From: Ceratopteris richardii
Lineage: Eukaryota > Streptophyta > Polypodiopsida > Polypodiales > Pteridaceae
Reading direction: 5' to 3'
NCBI GenBank assembly: GCA_020310875.1
Contig: CM035416.1
Coordinates: 74,454,983-74,518,982 of the forward strand
Length of the DNA stretch: 64,000 nucleotides
Shown: positions 21,866-33,760 of the stretch, piece by piece
Position numbering within the stretch: position 1 is the first letter of the stretch
Layout of the letters: each line of letters begins with the position of its first letter
Made by a program: the position numbers and the translations under genes
The notes under the pieces: model-generated
The model's input: the letters and a program-made list of their open reading frames with translations, nothing else
What the model was told of the DNA's origin: nothing
The model's database searches: none

Positions 21866-24800
21866 TGTCGGGAAGAAGGAGGTCGTGGCGGGAAGCCGGC
21901 GCGTGGGATTGGATCAGGCCCCACTGTGGTGCGTCGTTCCCGCTGTCCTGCGAGCGGCGTCTCCGCGTTGGGCGCCTCGCCTGTGCTCTCCGGAGCATGC
22001 GCGATCCTCGTAGGGTCCCTTGCCCCTCGAAAGTGTCGAGACGTGGGACCGTGGGCGTCGAAAAGAGACGATCGGGTGCCGCAGTGATACACGGAATGCA
22101 GATGAAGCCAACGATACAACGAAATATGAAACTGAAGCCTCTAATAAAATTAATGATACAAACAGGCCGCTATAGTGCGGGCCGATGGTACAATAAAACC
22201 GCTACAGTGCGGTGCGATGATACAATATAAACGCCGCCGCTACAGTGCAGGCCGGCTAGTATATACTAGATCCCTCGCTACAGTTCGAGAAATCGACCAC
22301 GGGATTCCGCTTCCGTCTTCACGGTCCAAGCTTTTCTTTAGGTCTTCAATCCGCTCTTTATTTCAGGTACCCTCAGCAATGGCCTCCCTTCTCTTTACTT
22401 TAGATAATCAGAAACCGCATAAACCTGGAGGAGACGATCCACAAGGACAATCCACAGAATGGGGTACTCTTTATCTTCCGTCTTCAATGCTTTCACTTCA
22501 TATAATCAGAAACCTGGAGGAGATGATCCACAAGGGCAATCCACAGGATGGGGTACTCTTTATCTTCCGTCTTCAATGCTTTCACTTCATATAATCAGAA
22601 ACCTGGAGGAGACGATCCACAAGGGCAATCCACAGGATGGGGTACTCTTTATCTTCCGTCTTCAATGCTTTCACTTCATATAATTAGAAACCTGGAGGAG
22701 ACGATCCACAAGGGCAATCCACAGGATGGGGGCTTTTAAAACAATCATTAGTACCTCCAATACTAAGAAAAATCTTGAAGAAACAATACTCTTAATATGA
22801 GAACTAATCGCATAATAAGAAACAAAAAGGAACGATTTTAATCTCCTCTTTCTTATTTTCACATTTGTTCATGTAAAATCCTCTATCCTTTATTATCTCC
22901 CTTTCACCATTGTATCACTTCTTAGGATAAAACATGCAAAGGTTCCTTATGACGAACCCTTCAAGTTTACCTTGACATCTAATTTTTAAGATATTTATTT
23001 GATAATGCAATGGTAATTAAAGCGTCATCAATTAGCTCCATTATGCTTTATACATTGTGTGTAAATAATAGATTAAATGCCATGCCTATTTTCCCTTTAA
23101 CTCATGGATATATCCTCCAAATGTTTGAAGATTAACCCTCCTTGATTTGAAAGCTTACTCTCATCGATTTCATATTATGGTTTCAGAAGAAAAAAAACAA
23201 GCTCATTATCTTTCATCTTTCTCTCTCTCTCTCTCTCTCTCGAATTCTCCAAACCGCCTTAGTCTCTCTGTGTCCCATCTAGAGTCCAAGTCTCTCTTTC
23301 TTTCTCTCTCCCTTCCTAGACTCCTCCATATCTTTCTCTCTGAACTTTTCTGCAGATTTTCCTCCGTCCTTCGTCGCTCTATTGGAACTTAGCAGAGTGA
23401 TTCTCTCCCCTACATATCCATGCCTAACAACAACCTCTCTCTCCGTGTCACGTAAGAACCACCACAGCCACTCTGCCAAGTGCCAACCTCTCACTCTCTG
23501 TCTCCACGCGATCGCAGATGGGTCTATATCGGTCCGTTTTTCTCTCTCTACACCATGGTCATTACCTCCTCTCTCTCTCTCCCTATACTGCACCGCTGGA
23601 TGCTCGCCCTGTCCTACGCATCTCCGGACCAACTATCCCTCTACTGCACGATTCTGTACCTGTCTCTCTTCAGCATCAACTAGAAGCAGATATTTGCGCG
23701 CGTCCGAAATCTACTACAGTAGCGATCTTTCTCTAAGTTTTGTTGCGCTGCAGCAAAAATGGATCAGATTCTCTCTCTGTGGCGTAGTCACTCACAGTCG
23801 CCCAACAAACTCTCTCTCCGAATGCTTTGCCAGAGCCATCAACAGCGTCGCCTGAAATCTCTGTCTGTACTTTTCTCTCTGTCCACCAGTCAGCCGTCAA
23901 GGCGGCTCATCTCTTCCCTCCTTCACGTGCAAGCCGCCAACTATGGGCTTGTTTGCTCTCTCTCCGCCCCTCACTCTCTCTCTACAATCAACCGCCTTCG
24001 CACACTTCAAGTCGTTCTCTCTGTCTCTGCACTACCGACAGAGAATCTCTCCGTCGCGCAGCGCTGCCAATCTTTGCCAGCGAGGTGCTCTATCTCTCTC
24101 ACTCGCGGAATTCTCAGCTACAGCGCCGCCCAGCCGCCTAGTAGCATGATTCTCTCTCTCCAGATTCACCTTTCGTCAGCACGCAAGTCCTCTCTCTCTA
24201 CGCGTAAGCGATGGGCTTAGAATTCTCTGCTAATAGCGATCACCGACCTTAATCTTCTCTGATTCAGGCCCTCTGAATATTCTACATCCCTGAATCTCTT
24301 TCCGTCCGTCAGGATTCTGGTCTTCTAGCTACAACATTCTCTCTCTACATGGCTTAACAATGCCCAATCTTAGTCTCTCTCTTCGATCTCTCTCAACGCA
24401 TCCGTCGCTCTGCGTGACAAAGAGGAACTCTTCTCTCTCTCTCTCTCTCTACATTTCTGCCACGCCCGCATAAGGTTCGAAGCCCACAATCCAGTATAGC
24501 CTACATCAATGGCTCTCTCTCAACATCTGATGCACGCGGCCTTTCTCTCTCGTGTTCCGGAGTTCTACGCCGCCAAATTATCTTGGTAATCTCTCTCTCT
24601 CGCCGTATGTGTCAGCAGTAGCACTACCCATCTCTAATTCCGATAACCATAAGTATACAATCGTGAAAAAACTCACAAGCTAAGTGACCATATGAGAAAA
24701 GACTACCTCCATCTCGGCACATCCCCATGGCAATACGAATAGGAAAGCAAAACATGAATGAACAAGGAAGGACAAGGAGCATACCTGGAGGAGACGATCC

Positions 24801-25407
24801 ACAAGGGCAATCCACAGGATGGGGAAGAAACAAATGAGTTTGGACTTATTTATAGGCCCCTCCCTAAGACTTCCTTCTAGAACGTTCTAACCTCCTCAAT
24901 GAACTTTCCATTTTTGGCAGTCTTTTTAATTTTTCCCTAAACTATGGTTTCGGTTTCACACTGGGCATTCACATTTTAATGGGTTTTTAGGGTTTGGCCT
25001 ACAAAAACCGCCATTTCCAAGGGTCTGCCCTAGGTTTTTTGATTGGGAAATTTAGGCGTTTGCTCACAATTATCTCAAACTCGCCAATTCATGGGTTTAT
25101 TTACAAATTCGGCCTAAACTCTAAAGGTTTCCAAGGGTTCAAGTCCGATTTTCAGGGGGATAAAACCACATTTTTAGGGGTTTTGAAGGGTCAAACCTAG
25201 GTTTTTATGGGTCTAAAGTCTGTTGTTTATATACACGGGTCTCACACACATCTCAAACTTGTTTTCGCACTGCACAATCAATTAATTCGGCCAAAATATG
25301 TACAAAATATACCACTCTCTCGATCAAAAACATCACACAAAAACTCAAAAACAATGAACTTTAAAAAAAAACTCAGTGCACACTCCCTGCGGGATTTCAT
25401 CCCGACA
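21866..25407 (-). mobile_element. Gypsy G1 LTR 3 (long form)
   Basis: The LTR runs TGTCGGGA...TCCCGACA over 3,542 bp. It is collinear with LTR 1, including the 2.07-kb CT-rich block (22730-24786), three 89-bp units (22463, 22552, 22641) and the TATA box (24846-24856). It is the 5' LTR of unit 2. Gag-like coding sequence starts directly at its inner edge, so the primer site and leader are missing. Confidence 0.88.
22463..22729. repeat. Three 89-bp tandem repeats in LTR 3
   Basis: Same unit and arrangement as LTR 1. The CT-rich block follows at 22730. Confidence 0.95.
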
Positions 25408-25689
25408 GCGTATGACCCTTTTCAGCTAAGGTAACCATATATAAGCCATTTCACCTTCTTCACCATATCCCATGAAGAGGCCTTTAATGGATTTGGCATC
25501 AAGTTTACTCCTCAACTCAGGTCTTATGTGTACAAAAGCTTCAGGTCTTATCCCATGAAGAGGCCTTTAATGGATTCGGCATCAAGTTTACTCCTCAACT
25601 TAGGTCTTATGTGTACAAAAGCTTCACAGCCAAAGACGCATAAGTGATCATATGAAGCAAGTTTGCCAGGCCAAACCCCTTCAGGGATG
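25408..25689 (-). pseudogene. Copia C3 pol fragment with an 84-bp tandem duplication
   Basis: Degraded Copia sequence downstream of the integrase core. It contains, across frames, the AFVHIRPELRSKLDAKSIKG-like block typical of that region. 25466-25544 and 25550-25627 are a near-perfect direct duplication. The element is cut at 25408 by Gypsy LTR 3; no RT is present. Confidence 0.7.
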
Positions 25690-26746
25690 TCACCTTTCAA
25701 GTGTGAGGGGATCAATTGCATATATGTACTGCAGTTTTAAGAGCCTCTCCCCAAAAACCATGAGGGAGATTAGTTGTGACAGCATGCATCTCACTCTCTC
25801 ACAAAGAGTCTCATTATACCTTTCCGCCATACCATTAGAAGAGGGGCTGTATGGAACAATAAACTCCCTCTTTATGCCCAAATTTTCACAAAAAATTTTG
25901 AATTCAGTACTTGTGAACTCACCCCCATTATCTGTAGACTGTACCAACGCATTTCATCTTTCTATCTGTTTGGGTGGTCACAAATGCATGAAATCTCTTA
26001 AACGTAGCAAACACTTCATCTTTTGATTTGAGTAGCTACACCCAAATTTTCCTGGAAAAACCATCAACAAAAGAAGTAAAATATAAAGCACCCACCATAG
26101 ATTTGGTGGGCATGCTAGATACATCAAAATGGACAAGATCTAATATACAAGAGCTATGAGACACACCAGAGTAATAGGAACTTTTCACTTGCTTTCCATA
26201 TTGACAATCATTACAAAAATCTAGCTTGGTGCCTTTAACATCAAGCTTCTTCAGGTTAGAAAGTTTGGATAGACCCCTTTGCCACAATTCCATATGAGAA
26301 TTAATCTCAGCCAATGCAATGAATTTGCCAGACAAGGCCTTTCCATGCAAGCAATACAAAGTTCCCTTTTTCGTGCCTTTAACGTTCAGCCGTGACCCTT
26401 TGGTCATCTTCCATGAGCCTCTTTCAAATAAAATGATGTAACCATGCATATCCATTTGCCCAACAAAGAGCAAACTCTTCTTGATTCCTAGTACATATCT
26501 CACATTATGCAGGACCAACTCATTTGTCCCATCTATTGAAAGATGCACAGTGCCAATACCTTCAATGGGACATGCATGATTATTTCCTAGGTATACATGG
26601 CCATGACTGCCCGCATGAAAAGTAACAAAACACTCCTTGACAAGAGCCACGTGAAACAAAGCACCAGAATCAACAATCCATGTTTGGGATAATGCATCAT
26701 TTACCGTCAATAAAGCATCAATTAGTTCATTTTTAGTGATCGACAT
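25690..26746 (-). pseudogene. Copia C3 protease and integrase
   Basis: Two segments. 26036-26746 has the protease site as WIVDSGALFHV, where the usual motif is DSGA/C..H, then the pre-integrase domain (LWQRGLSKLSNLKKL) and the integrase start (LVHFDVSSM). 25690-25947 holds the core (STDNGGEFTS...) and PYSPSSNGMAERYNETL with the catalytic Glu. An indel near 25950-26035 separates them. This is a different family from C1, C2 and C4. Confidence 0.85.
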
Positions 26747-27385
26747 GTCCTATACATGAACGTAAGAGACATCATGTGCATGAGCATCATTAGCTGATAT
26801 AGTAGCACATATGATATCTTCCATATCTGAAAGCTCCTCAATAACAACACTAGAGGCCTTTGCCTTCTCCTTTTCTTTCTCGCTGTCTTGTCCATCTGTC
26901 TTGTCTTCCTTCTTGTCCTTTCTTTTATCTCCATCATTCTTCTTCCTCTCTATCTCTACCTTATAGAATCAGAAGTCGGCCTTCTTATGGTCTTTCCTAC
27001 CACACTGATAACATGTCACATCAGTACCCTGCTTCTTGTTGGAGCATCAGTATCCTGCTTCTTGTTGGAGTTGCCCCTTTCTTTGCTTTTGCTCTTACTG
27101 TCTGTGAATAAGAGCCATTCTTCTCTGGTCCACCTCTGACCGTGTTTGTAGAAGTGCCTCCTTCACCACTTGCTTTTCTTCTAATTTTCATTCAATATAA
27201 AACCCCTCACACCAGTAAGATTGGGGTTATTTGATAATGAGACCACCAAGGTCTCCCAAGAATCAAGAAGTTTCATAAGAAGAAAAATAGCTTTTAGATT
27301 ATTATCAAAGGGAGGCATACCTGAGCCCGGCAACTATGAAAGAGCACCTGCAAAATGAGACAAGTGTTCTGCAGCACTCTTGGAC
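26747..27385 (-). pseudogene. Copia C3 gag C-terminal region with damaged zinc knuckle
   Basis: Degraded. 26722-26937 is a Lys/Arg/Glu-rich linker. Near 26970-27015 the minus strand reads CYQCGRKDHKKADF, a CCHC knuckle whose last Cys is Phe. A 25-bp direct duplication (GCATCAGTA-CCTGCTTCTTGTTGGA type) lies at 27016-27070. Confidence 0.65.
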
Positions 27386-27724
27386 TCATCCAACTAATTT
27401 CCTCATCAAATATTCCTGATTAACACTTGTGGTGTTCTCATAGGTGGCCTTAAGCTTGGCGCACAACACTGAAGCTGTAGTAATACCCTTGAGATCTACA
27501 AGAATGTCATCAGATACAGCTATTTTTATGTAAGTGACAGCCTTTCTATTCAGATTACGCCATGCATCATCTGACATGTCTTCTAGCTTTCTTGCTTCCA
27601 ACGCCCTGTCACAATCTTTGAGGAAGAGAATTCCTTGAGTTCGCTCCTTCCAAAGATCAAATCCTATGCCCTCAAAGCGCCAAATCTCAAAAGCATTCTT
27701 CATATCTGAGGATGACGATGCCAT
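27386..27724 (-). pseudogene. Copia C3 gag N-terminus
   Basis: The frame starts MASSSSDMKNAFEIWRFEG. The following GFDLWKERTQGIL and ITTASVLCAKLKATYENTTSVNQEYLMRKL are the conserved Copia Gag helices. The ATG at 27722 follows about 600 bp of leader from the LTR. It ends at a TAG in the next helix. Confidence 0.82.
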
Positions 27725-28327
27725 GGTTTCACAAATAAGAGGTTAATGTGCTGAAATTTTGGACAAAATGCACCAAAATCAGAATACTACCTCTAAAAGT
27801 AGTGCACAATGGCTTAAAACAACTGTAGGAGCAAAATGGAGCAAAATCGAGCTGATTGGAGCACAAAACTAGAATCTGAAATTTTCTACAAAAAATTATA
27901 GCAAGCAAATTTGTGCTAAAGATAAACAATTTTGACTTCTTTTGACCTCAATCTGTGTACATAAGGCTATAGCGCAACCTTTAGAACCAAATAGGAGCAA
28001 GAGCCCCAAATTTCGCTTTAGAAATTTCTGAAATTCTCAGAAAAATACCACAATTTGCTATACATATGCAATTTCTTTTTCGACAATTCAATACATAAGG
28101 TAGTAGACCTGTGTATTGCTGTTATGACCTATAAAACACCTGTTTAGACCTATAAAACACCTAAAAACAGCCTGTTATGAGTTGTTGAGACTCCCAAAGT
28201 GATCCTCTTGGCCCCGGAGCAATGTTCTTCGCGATGAAATTGAAGATTATTACGAAAAGAGGGGTTTTCTTTGTTGTACAACACCTGCACAGTAACTCTG
28301 AAACCCTAATTTTGCTCTGATACCGGT

Positions 28328-28767
<440 letters not shown>

Positions 28768-28869
28768 CTAATGGTGGTTAACATACCACTTGACACCAGA
28801 AAATCATAAAAAAGTACAAAAAGACCAATCTTAGAAATCATGGCAAAAATCCCACTAGTTGCATCTTTT

Positions 28870-29298
28870 TAGGCCTTTTTGTGGGTTATTGAGCAAGGAA
28901 ATCATAGGCTATATAAAGAATTAACTCTTCAGCTCATAAACCATCACTTTTTGGAGCCCTCTTCATTTGTTAGCCTTGAGAAGGAGTTCCCTTCAGGAGA
29001 TGGAGTTGTGTTTTCTTCGTCATCTTCCAGGTGTCGAGCAAATTATATCTATTTTTGGAGGAGATCAAACTTCAACCTCGGAGATTATTGGAGTGATTTC
29101 AAAGCTTGTATTCACCATCTTGTACAACATGTGTATCTTCTATGCTATCAAGTAACTTCAACTAAGGAATGTAACAATTATATTTGGAGCTTTGCTCCTT
29201 ACATCTCTCTCATGTGCCGTCTTCTCTGCATCATGTCTCTAATTTCTCTTTGTCTCTGAATTGATTGTGGGCAGCAAAACCAACAATTGATATCAGAA
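28870..29298 (+). mobile_element. Possible LTR end and primer site relic
   Basis: AAACCAACA at 29276-29284 is followed by ATTGATATCAGAACATG, which resembles the Met-tRNA primer site TTGGTATCAGAGC with two changes. An LTR of unknown start would lie to its left. No coding sequence of an element follows. The rest of 29300-31118 holds no gene that I can support. Confidence 0.45.
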
Positions 29299-29479
29299 CA
29301 TGAAAATGTAGAGTACATATAGAACTTGGCCACATGTAGGAAGATCAAATCTTCATGGCATGTTCAAGTCAAGCTCAACCACATATTTAGCAATGGTCAT
29401 CAAGTCATCAATCTTTATGAAGAAGTTGAATTATATGTTGAAGTTAAGCTTGAATTCAAAATCCTATTTTAAGAATTTT

Positions 29480-29650
29480 CTTAGTATAATCTTAATTGGT
29501 ACAACATGGTGTCCCGATGACATGACTAATGGCATTAACGAGAGATAATCTAAAGCACTTTGTTTCACAAATGCACAAGCCCCTAACGTGCCCTCTAGCA
29601 TATGTTTTACCTTTCCTATGGCCTCCATTGTTCATGTAAAGGGATAATTT
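29480..29650. repeat. Degenerate repeat, copy 1 of 2
   Basis: This stretch aligns with 30600-30785: shared strings include ACTAATGGCA, CACTTTG...CACAA and ATGTTTTACCTTTCC versus ACACTTTACCTTTGC. The two are direct copies about 1.1 kb apart. Origin unknown. Confidence 0.6.
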
Positions 29651-30599
29651 CAACTTATCCCAAATGTACGCCCAAAAGTTTCATCTAATTCTTACATCCC
29701 TAGTTCAAACTATGAACTTAAATAAGTTATGCAATTTGTATCATGCTAAATGGATAAGGCAACTAGTTGTGGAGTCCATTTGCTTGTTATGTGACAATGA
29801 AATGAGTTATCTTTTTGTGTCACACAATATAGTAGTCTTGTCTTTCAAGTTCCACTCCACTCTTTTCATCTTGTGATCATATCATGATGAGATTGTGTTT
29901 TGGGAAAGCCTTACTCTTGTATCTTGTTCCTTGTATATCCCCATCATGGAAATTCTTGTAGTTATGTGATATTGTATCCATACCTTATATCCTAAATTAT
30001 GGGACCATTGCATTTAGTCAAGTCACATCTCATTATACTATGAGTCCAAGGTTATGGTTTGCAAACATCTAGTCCACCTATCTTTTTTCCATAGTTGTTT
30101 GGGTACAATCCATATGATTTGTATGATACAATGGGATACAACTACATACATGCCTTAAGATTTCGGGCTTCCTGTACGGTATTTGTACATTCATAAGGTA
30201 CAATGACACATATATGTATACATATACATGTGAATGTACATGTACATGTACATGTACATGTGAATGTACAAATGTAAAGGGTATTTTTTGCCATGAATAT
30301 GCATCATATTATATCTATTATGAAGATAAATGTTTTATAATTGGTATAGTTGTAAAATCTATCTATTTCCTTTCTAAATTCAAGTCAAAAATACAAAATA
30401 AAGCATATAAAGTTTTTTGGTATGAATGGGTATGGATATATACAAGTACGTACGATATGAAAGGTATGTACGAATGTGTTCATGCCAGTATGAATAGCAA
30501 CCATGCTTTTTTCTATGTTTACTAGCCCCAAGTTGTGGGACAACTTGTAAAATTCAAGTATCATTACGAGGGTTGTCTTCTTCTTAAAATAAATTGTAA

Positions 30600-30785
30600 C
30601 AATCTTGTATCAAGTCTACTCCCAATGAGGACAACATTGTGCCCCAATAACAATACTAATGGCAAGAAATAATCCCAACCACTTTGCTGCAAACATGCAC
30701 TAGCTCTTAACATGTTCTCTCGCATACACTTTACCTTTGCTATCTCACCTTCTTCTATGATGCTCTCCATTATTCATGGACTCTA
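30600..30785. repeat. Degenerate repeat, copy 2 of 2
   Basis: Partner of 29480-29650, in the same orientation with many substitutions. A TACATG-type microsatellite lies between them at 30205-30268. Confidence 0.6.
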
Positions 30786-31130
30786 TGTGTTTCTAAAAGA
30801 CCTGAAATGCTCTCACATACAAAACAAAGACACTTTAATTGTCAAATATAGTGTGAAGTGGACTCTGCTTTCTTTTTTATTTGAATGTCTGTATTCTATA
30901 ATATCAAGACATTGAAAAGGTAAAGCAATAATATGAAATCCTCAGACCATATAAACACTTCAAAAACACATAATGGAAACCCTGATTACCTCCAGAAGAT
31001 CTTGGATTGATGCATGAAAACCACGCCTCCCGTTAAAGTCCCAGAAAGCACCTTTGCATTATACGTTACATGGTATAGCTTTTGAACACTTATGAATAGT
31101 AGACTGACACATGCTAATAGTACGGATGTG

Positions 31131-31401
31131 TATCCACGTCCCGTAGGACAGTTGGTTGAGCTTTGGCCTCTTGAGGTGGAGATTCAGGGTTCAAGTCCCG
31201 GACTGGACATGTTATGGCTTAGGTCAGTTAAACCCACTTGTAACCAAATCTCTTTCAGTTGTAACATTGTCTAACCCCTGCTTTGTGGGATACGGGGGGT
31301 CCCGCGGGTGCTATGCCCATTCACTTGTACAATTGTAATTTCAAAGTTAAAGTCCGAGGGAGTAAGCTTCGGCTGAACCTCCATTAAAAAAAGAAAAAAA
31401 A
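31131..31401 (+). mobile_element. tRNA-derived SINE 1
   Basis: The 5' end is tRNA-like: box A region TAGGACAGTTGGTTGAGC and box B GGTTCAAGTCC (31192-31202). A body ending GGCTGAACCTCCATT and an A-rich tail (31385-31401) follow. The flanks AGTACGGATGTG (31119-31130) and AGTACGAATGTG (31402-31413) are a 12-bp target duplication with one mismatch. Such elements are copied by a LINE reverse transcriptase from a Pol III transcript. Confidence 0.9.
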
Positions 31402-31551
31402 AGTACGAATGTGAATAAGTCTGTGTCCAAGAAATTCATTGACATAAGAAATGAAATCGTGCGTACAAGTCATTTGTTATTGATGCATTCTACGTATTTG
31501 CGCTGCATTGTTCTTTCATGCCCAGGAGCATTTGTACTTCATTGAAAATCC

Positions 31552-32199
31552 ATGCACTTACTTGATTTGAGAGTCAACACAGTACCTCATTTAACAGAAA
31601 ATTTGGAAAGACTTGTGCATTGGTCAAGTAAGTTCCACATCAGGGGCAATTCTTCTTCTTTTTTAGATGGGTCATTATGCACGTGTAACAGAAGCTATGC
31701 CCGCAAGTCGTGGAGAAAGCACCCTTCATTATCTGGAAGCAGATTGGACAAAGGATATCCTTGTTCAGGTCACGTTTAGAATGGCCTACATCACATTCTA
31801 GGCGTGAGAGCTCGCCTTTCCCCGGCCCCGAAAGGGAAGGAAGTTTCACACTCGCGAAACCCTTTTTTTTTTTTTTTTTTTTTAATGGAGGTTCAGCCAA
31901 AGCCTACTCCCCCGAACTTTAACTTTGAAATTGCAACTGTACAAGGAAGGGCATAGTATCCATGGGACCGCCCTTATCCCACAAGAACAGGGGTTTACAA
32001 GACTGGGTTAAACGGCGGTCAACACTATCGCAGGGATAGACAAACGATGGCACTGAGCCACAATGCAAGATCTTTCAAGAATACATGTCCCTAACATGTT
32101 GCTGCCAGGGATTGAACCCTCGCCCCCGCCTCAAGAGATGAGAGACCCAACCACTAAGCCAGCCAACTGGGACTCACTTGCGGAACCTTCCTGATCCAT
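31552..32199 (-). pseudogene. COP1: COP1-like exon 1, interrupted by a SINE
   Basis: Once the SINE at 31862-32174 and one target copy are set aside, the minus strand reads from an ATG (32197-32199) MDQEGSASVKLPSL into a RING finger. The RING (DILCPICFQIMKG...TTCGHSFCYTCIMTHL...NCP) is nearly the COP1 signature. It continues after a stop as CGTYLTNAQVFPNFLLN, like COP1's second RING half and linker. The expected Cys codon after NCP is TGA, a second stop follows, and GTAAGT near 31551 looks like the exon's donor. COP1 is the E3 ligase that represses light signalling. Coiled-coil and WD40 exons are not found nearby. The strict order ATG, RING, donor suggests a true genomic exon copy rather than a retrocopy. 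Confidence 0.85.
31862..32174 (-). mobile_element. tRNA-derived SINE 2, inserted in the COP1-like exon
   Basis: Same family as SINE 1, opposite strand. The minus strand starts GTCCCAGTTGGCTGG, has box B GGTTCAATCCC, and ends GGCTGAACCTCCATT with an A tail of more than 20 bases (plus 31862-31884). Target duplications CACTCGCGAAACC (31849-31861) and CACTTGCGGAACC (32175-32187) match at 11 of 13 positions. Confidence 0.92.
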
Positions 32200-32925
32200 G
32201 GCAAGTAATCTTTAATGCTCTCACTTTCAAACCATGCTCAATTGAGAGACGTTGAAGTAAAGGGAACCATCCACCAGACGACCAACGTCCAGATATATTC
32301 CGCTTGTATGTACATTTATCTTTGCTAAATCACAAAGGCCTAGTAATATTACAGCAATAAGAAACTGATCATTCACAATACAATCGTGTTGACTCAGGTA
32401 AAGTTGCTTTCTGTAGCAACGCCTATGCAGTATGTGGTGTGGTGTAAGACATGGAGAAAAGCGCAGAGAAGGCAGAAGCGGATAAGCAGATCGATGCGGA
32501 AGTAAAACAATGGTGAAAGGCAGGGGCAAAAAGACGAAATGGGTAATAGCGCAGGAAATCCGGATCAATTTCTTCCTTGACGGGCCTCTTAAGGAGCTCA
32601 CGAGCTGAAGATGAGACGCACACAGGGAGAAAAAGTGAGGCAGTGTAAGCCCGGCCCTGAAACATAAGTAAAAAAACGAGCTACCGAAAAGCCCAAATCA
32701 ATTAGCGAGAAGGAAAGTGTCAATGGAGAATGCGGAGTCGCGGACTCGACGCAGCACAGAAGAGAAATGAGCGAATCGAATGCTTCCCTACTCTTCGGGC
32801 TTGCGCATCTTGCGGCCAGCCCGTGCCAAAGTCCTCTTCACATATTCGCCTCCAATAGCGTGCAGAGATGGCGGAGACACTTCTTTGAAGCGAGTCGAAC
32901 CTTTTTGAGACTTTTTTGGAGAGGA

Positions 32926-33085
32926 TTTTTTTTTTTACAGTACAATGAATTGGAAACACACTCACACACCCGATCTTATAAGATAGAGGCATTCATCTTA
33001 TGTACAACCAAGATTTGAATTCAGGACTTTTTTCAGAGATTCAAGGCATCAAACCACTAAGTTACGCGAGCTCAGATAGATATTT
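32926..33085 (-). mobile_element. tRNA-derived SINE 3
   Basis: On the minus strand a box A-like TAACTTAGTGG and a degraded box B (ATTCAAATCTT) are followed by a body ending GTGTTTCCAATTCATTGTA and an A-rich tail. The 3' end matches SINE 4, not SINEs 1 and 2, so this is a second subfamily. 32200-32925 holds no recognised gene. Confidence 0.75.
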
Positions 33086-33130
33086 TCTTTTTTTTTTTTA
33101 AGAGAGAGGCAGTAAAAAATAGTCAAAATT

Positions 33131-33300
33131 GTCCAGCGGGCGTGGCCTAATGGTTCATGCTTTGAACTCTGCAACAGCAAGTCCCCGGTTCAAATCTGGT
33201 TGGTTGGATGTGTCTACAAGAGTCCACAAGTTGATGGTGCATGTACCTTACAAGGTTAAGTGTGTGTGTGTATTTCCAATTCATTGTAACTTCAAAAAAA
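33131..33300 (+). mobile_element. tRNA-derived SINE 4
   Basis: Box A TGGCCTAATGG and box B GGTTCAAATCT (33189-33199) are followed by a body ending TATTTCCAATTCATTGTAACTTC and A7. It lies 45 bp from SINE 3 in opposite orientation, so the two could form an inverted pair. Confidence 0.82.
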
Positions 33301-33344
33301 GATCAAAGTTTTTCAAATAATAAATATCGGATTATAATTAATTT

Positions 33345-33760
33345 GTCGAGGAATACTAGCTTTGTGGGTAAGTCATTTGTCTCTCTTGAAGGGGGTATGG
33401 GTTTTAATCCCCTTTGTTGCACTAAGAACACCTCATCATGGTTTAGTGGGATGATAAATCATCTTTCTTCAAAGGAGATCATTGGTCTTCGAGCACTCTC
33501 TATGGATAATATTCCCAGTGGCAAGTTCACAAGCTCATTTGTGGCAGAGTCTACTTCAACTCAACCCAGTTTTCTCATCTAGCTTTAGGATTATCACTTC
33601 CAAGTTTCTACCTTGCCAAGCCTTCCGTTTTTGTATCCTAGTAGTTGTTCGGCATTCAAACCCCTGATTTGTGGGATTAGATGGGTCCCATGGGTGTTAT
33701 GCCTATTTCTCATTGTACTTTCTAATTAATTCAAGAAGAAGAGTAGATCTCAAAGGTGGA
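33345..33760 (+). mobile_element. Degenerate SINE-like unit 5
   Basis: A weak tRNA-like start near 33360 has a box B-like GGTTTTAATCC. The end near 33672-33740 (TGTGGGATTAGATGGGTCCC...GGGTGTTATGCC) aligns with the middle of SINE 1 (TGTGGGATACGGGGGGTCCC). It could be a fusion of two old units. Confidence 0.55.

Noticed and set aside
28879..29259. A 126-codon frame as a gene
   Set aside because: No domain, no neighbours, and it lies in a probable LTR relic ending in a primer-site-like sequence.
31138..31210. A functional tRNA gene
   Set aside because: Box A and box B are present but cloverleaf pairing is poor and the unit continues into a SINE body with A tail and target duplications.
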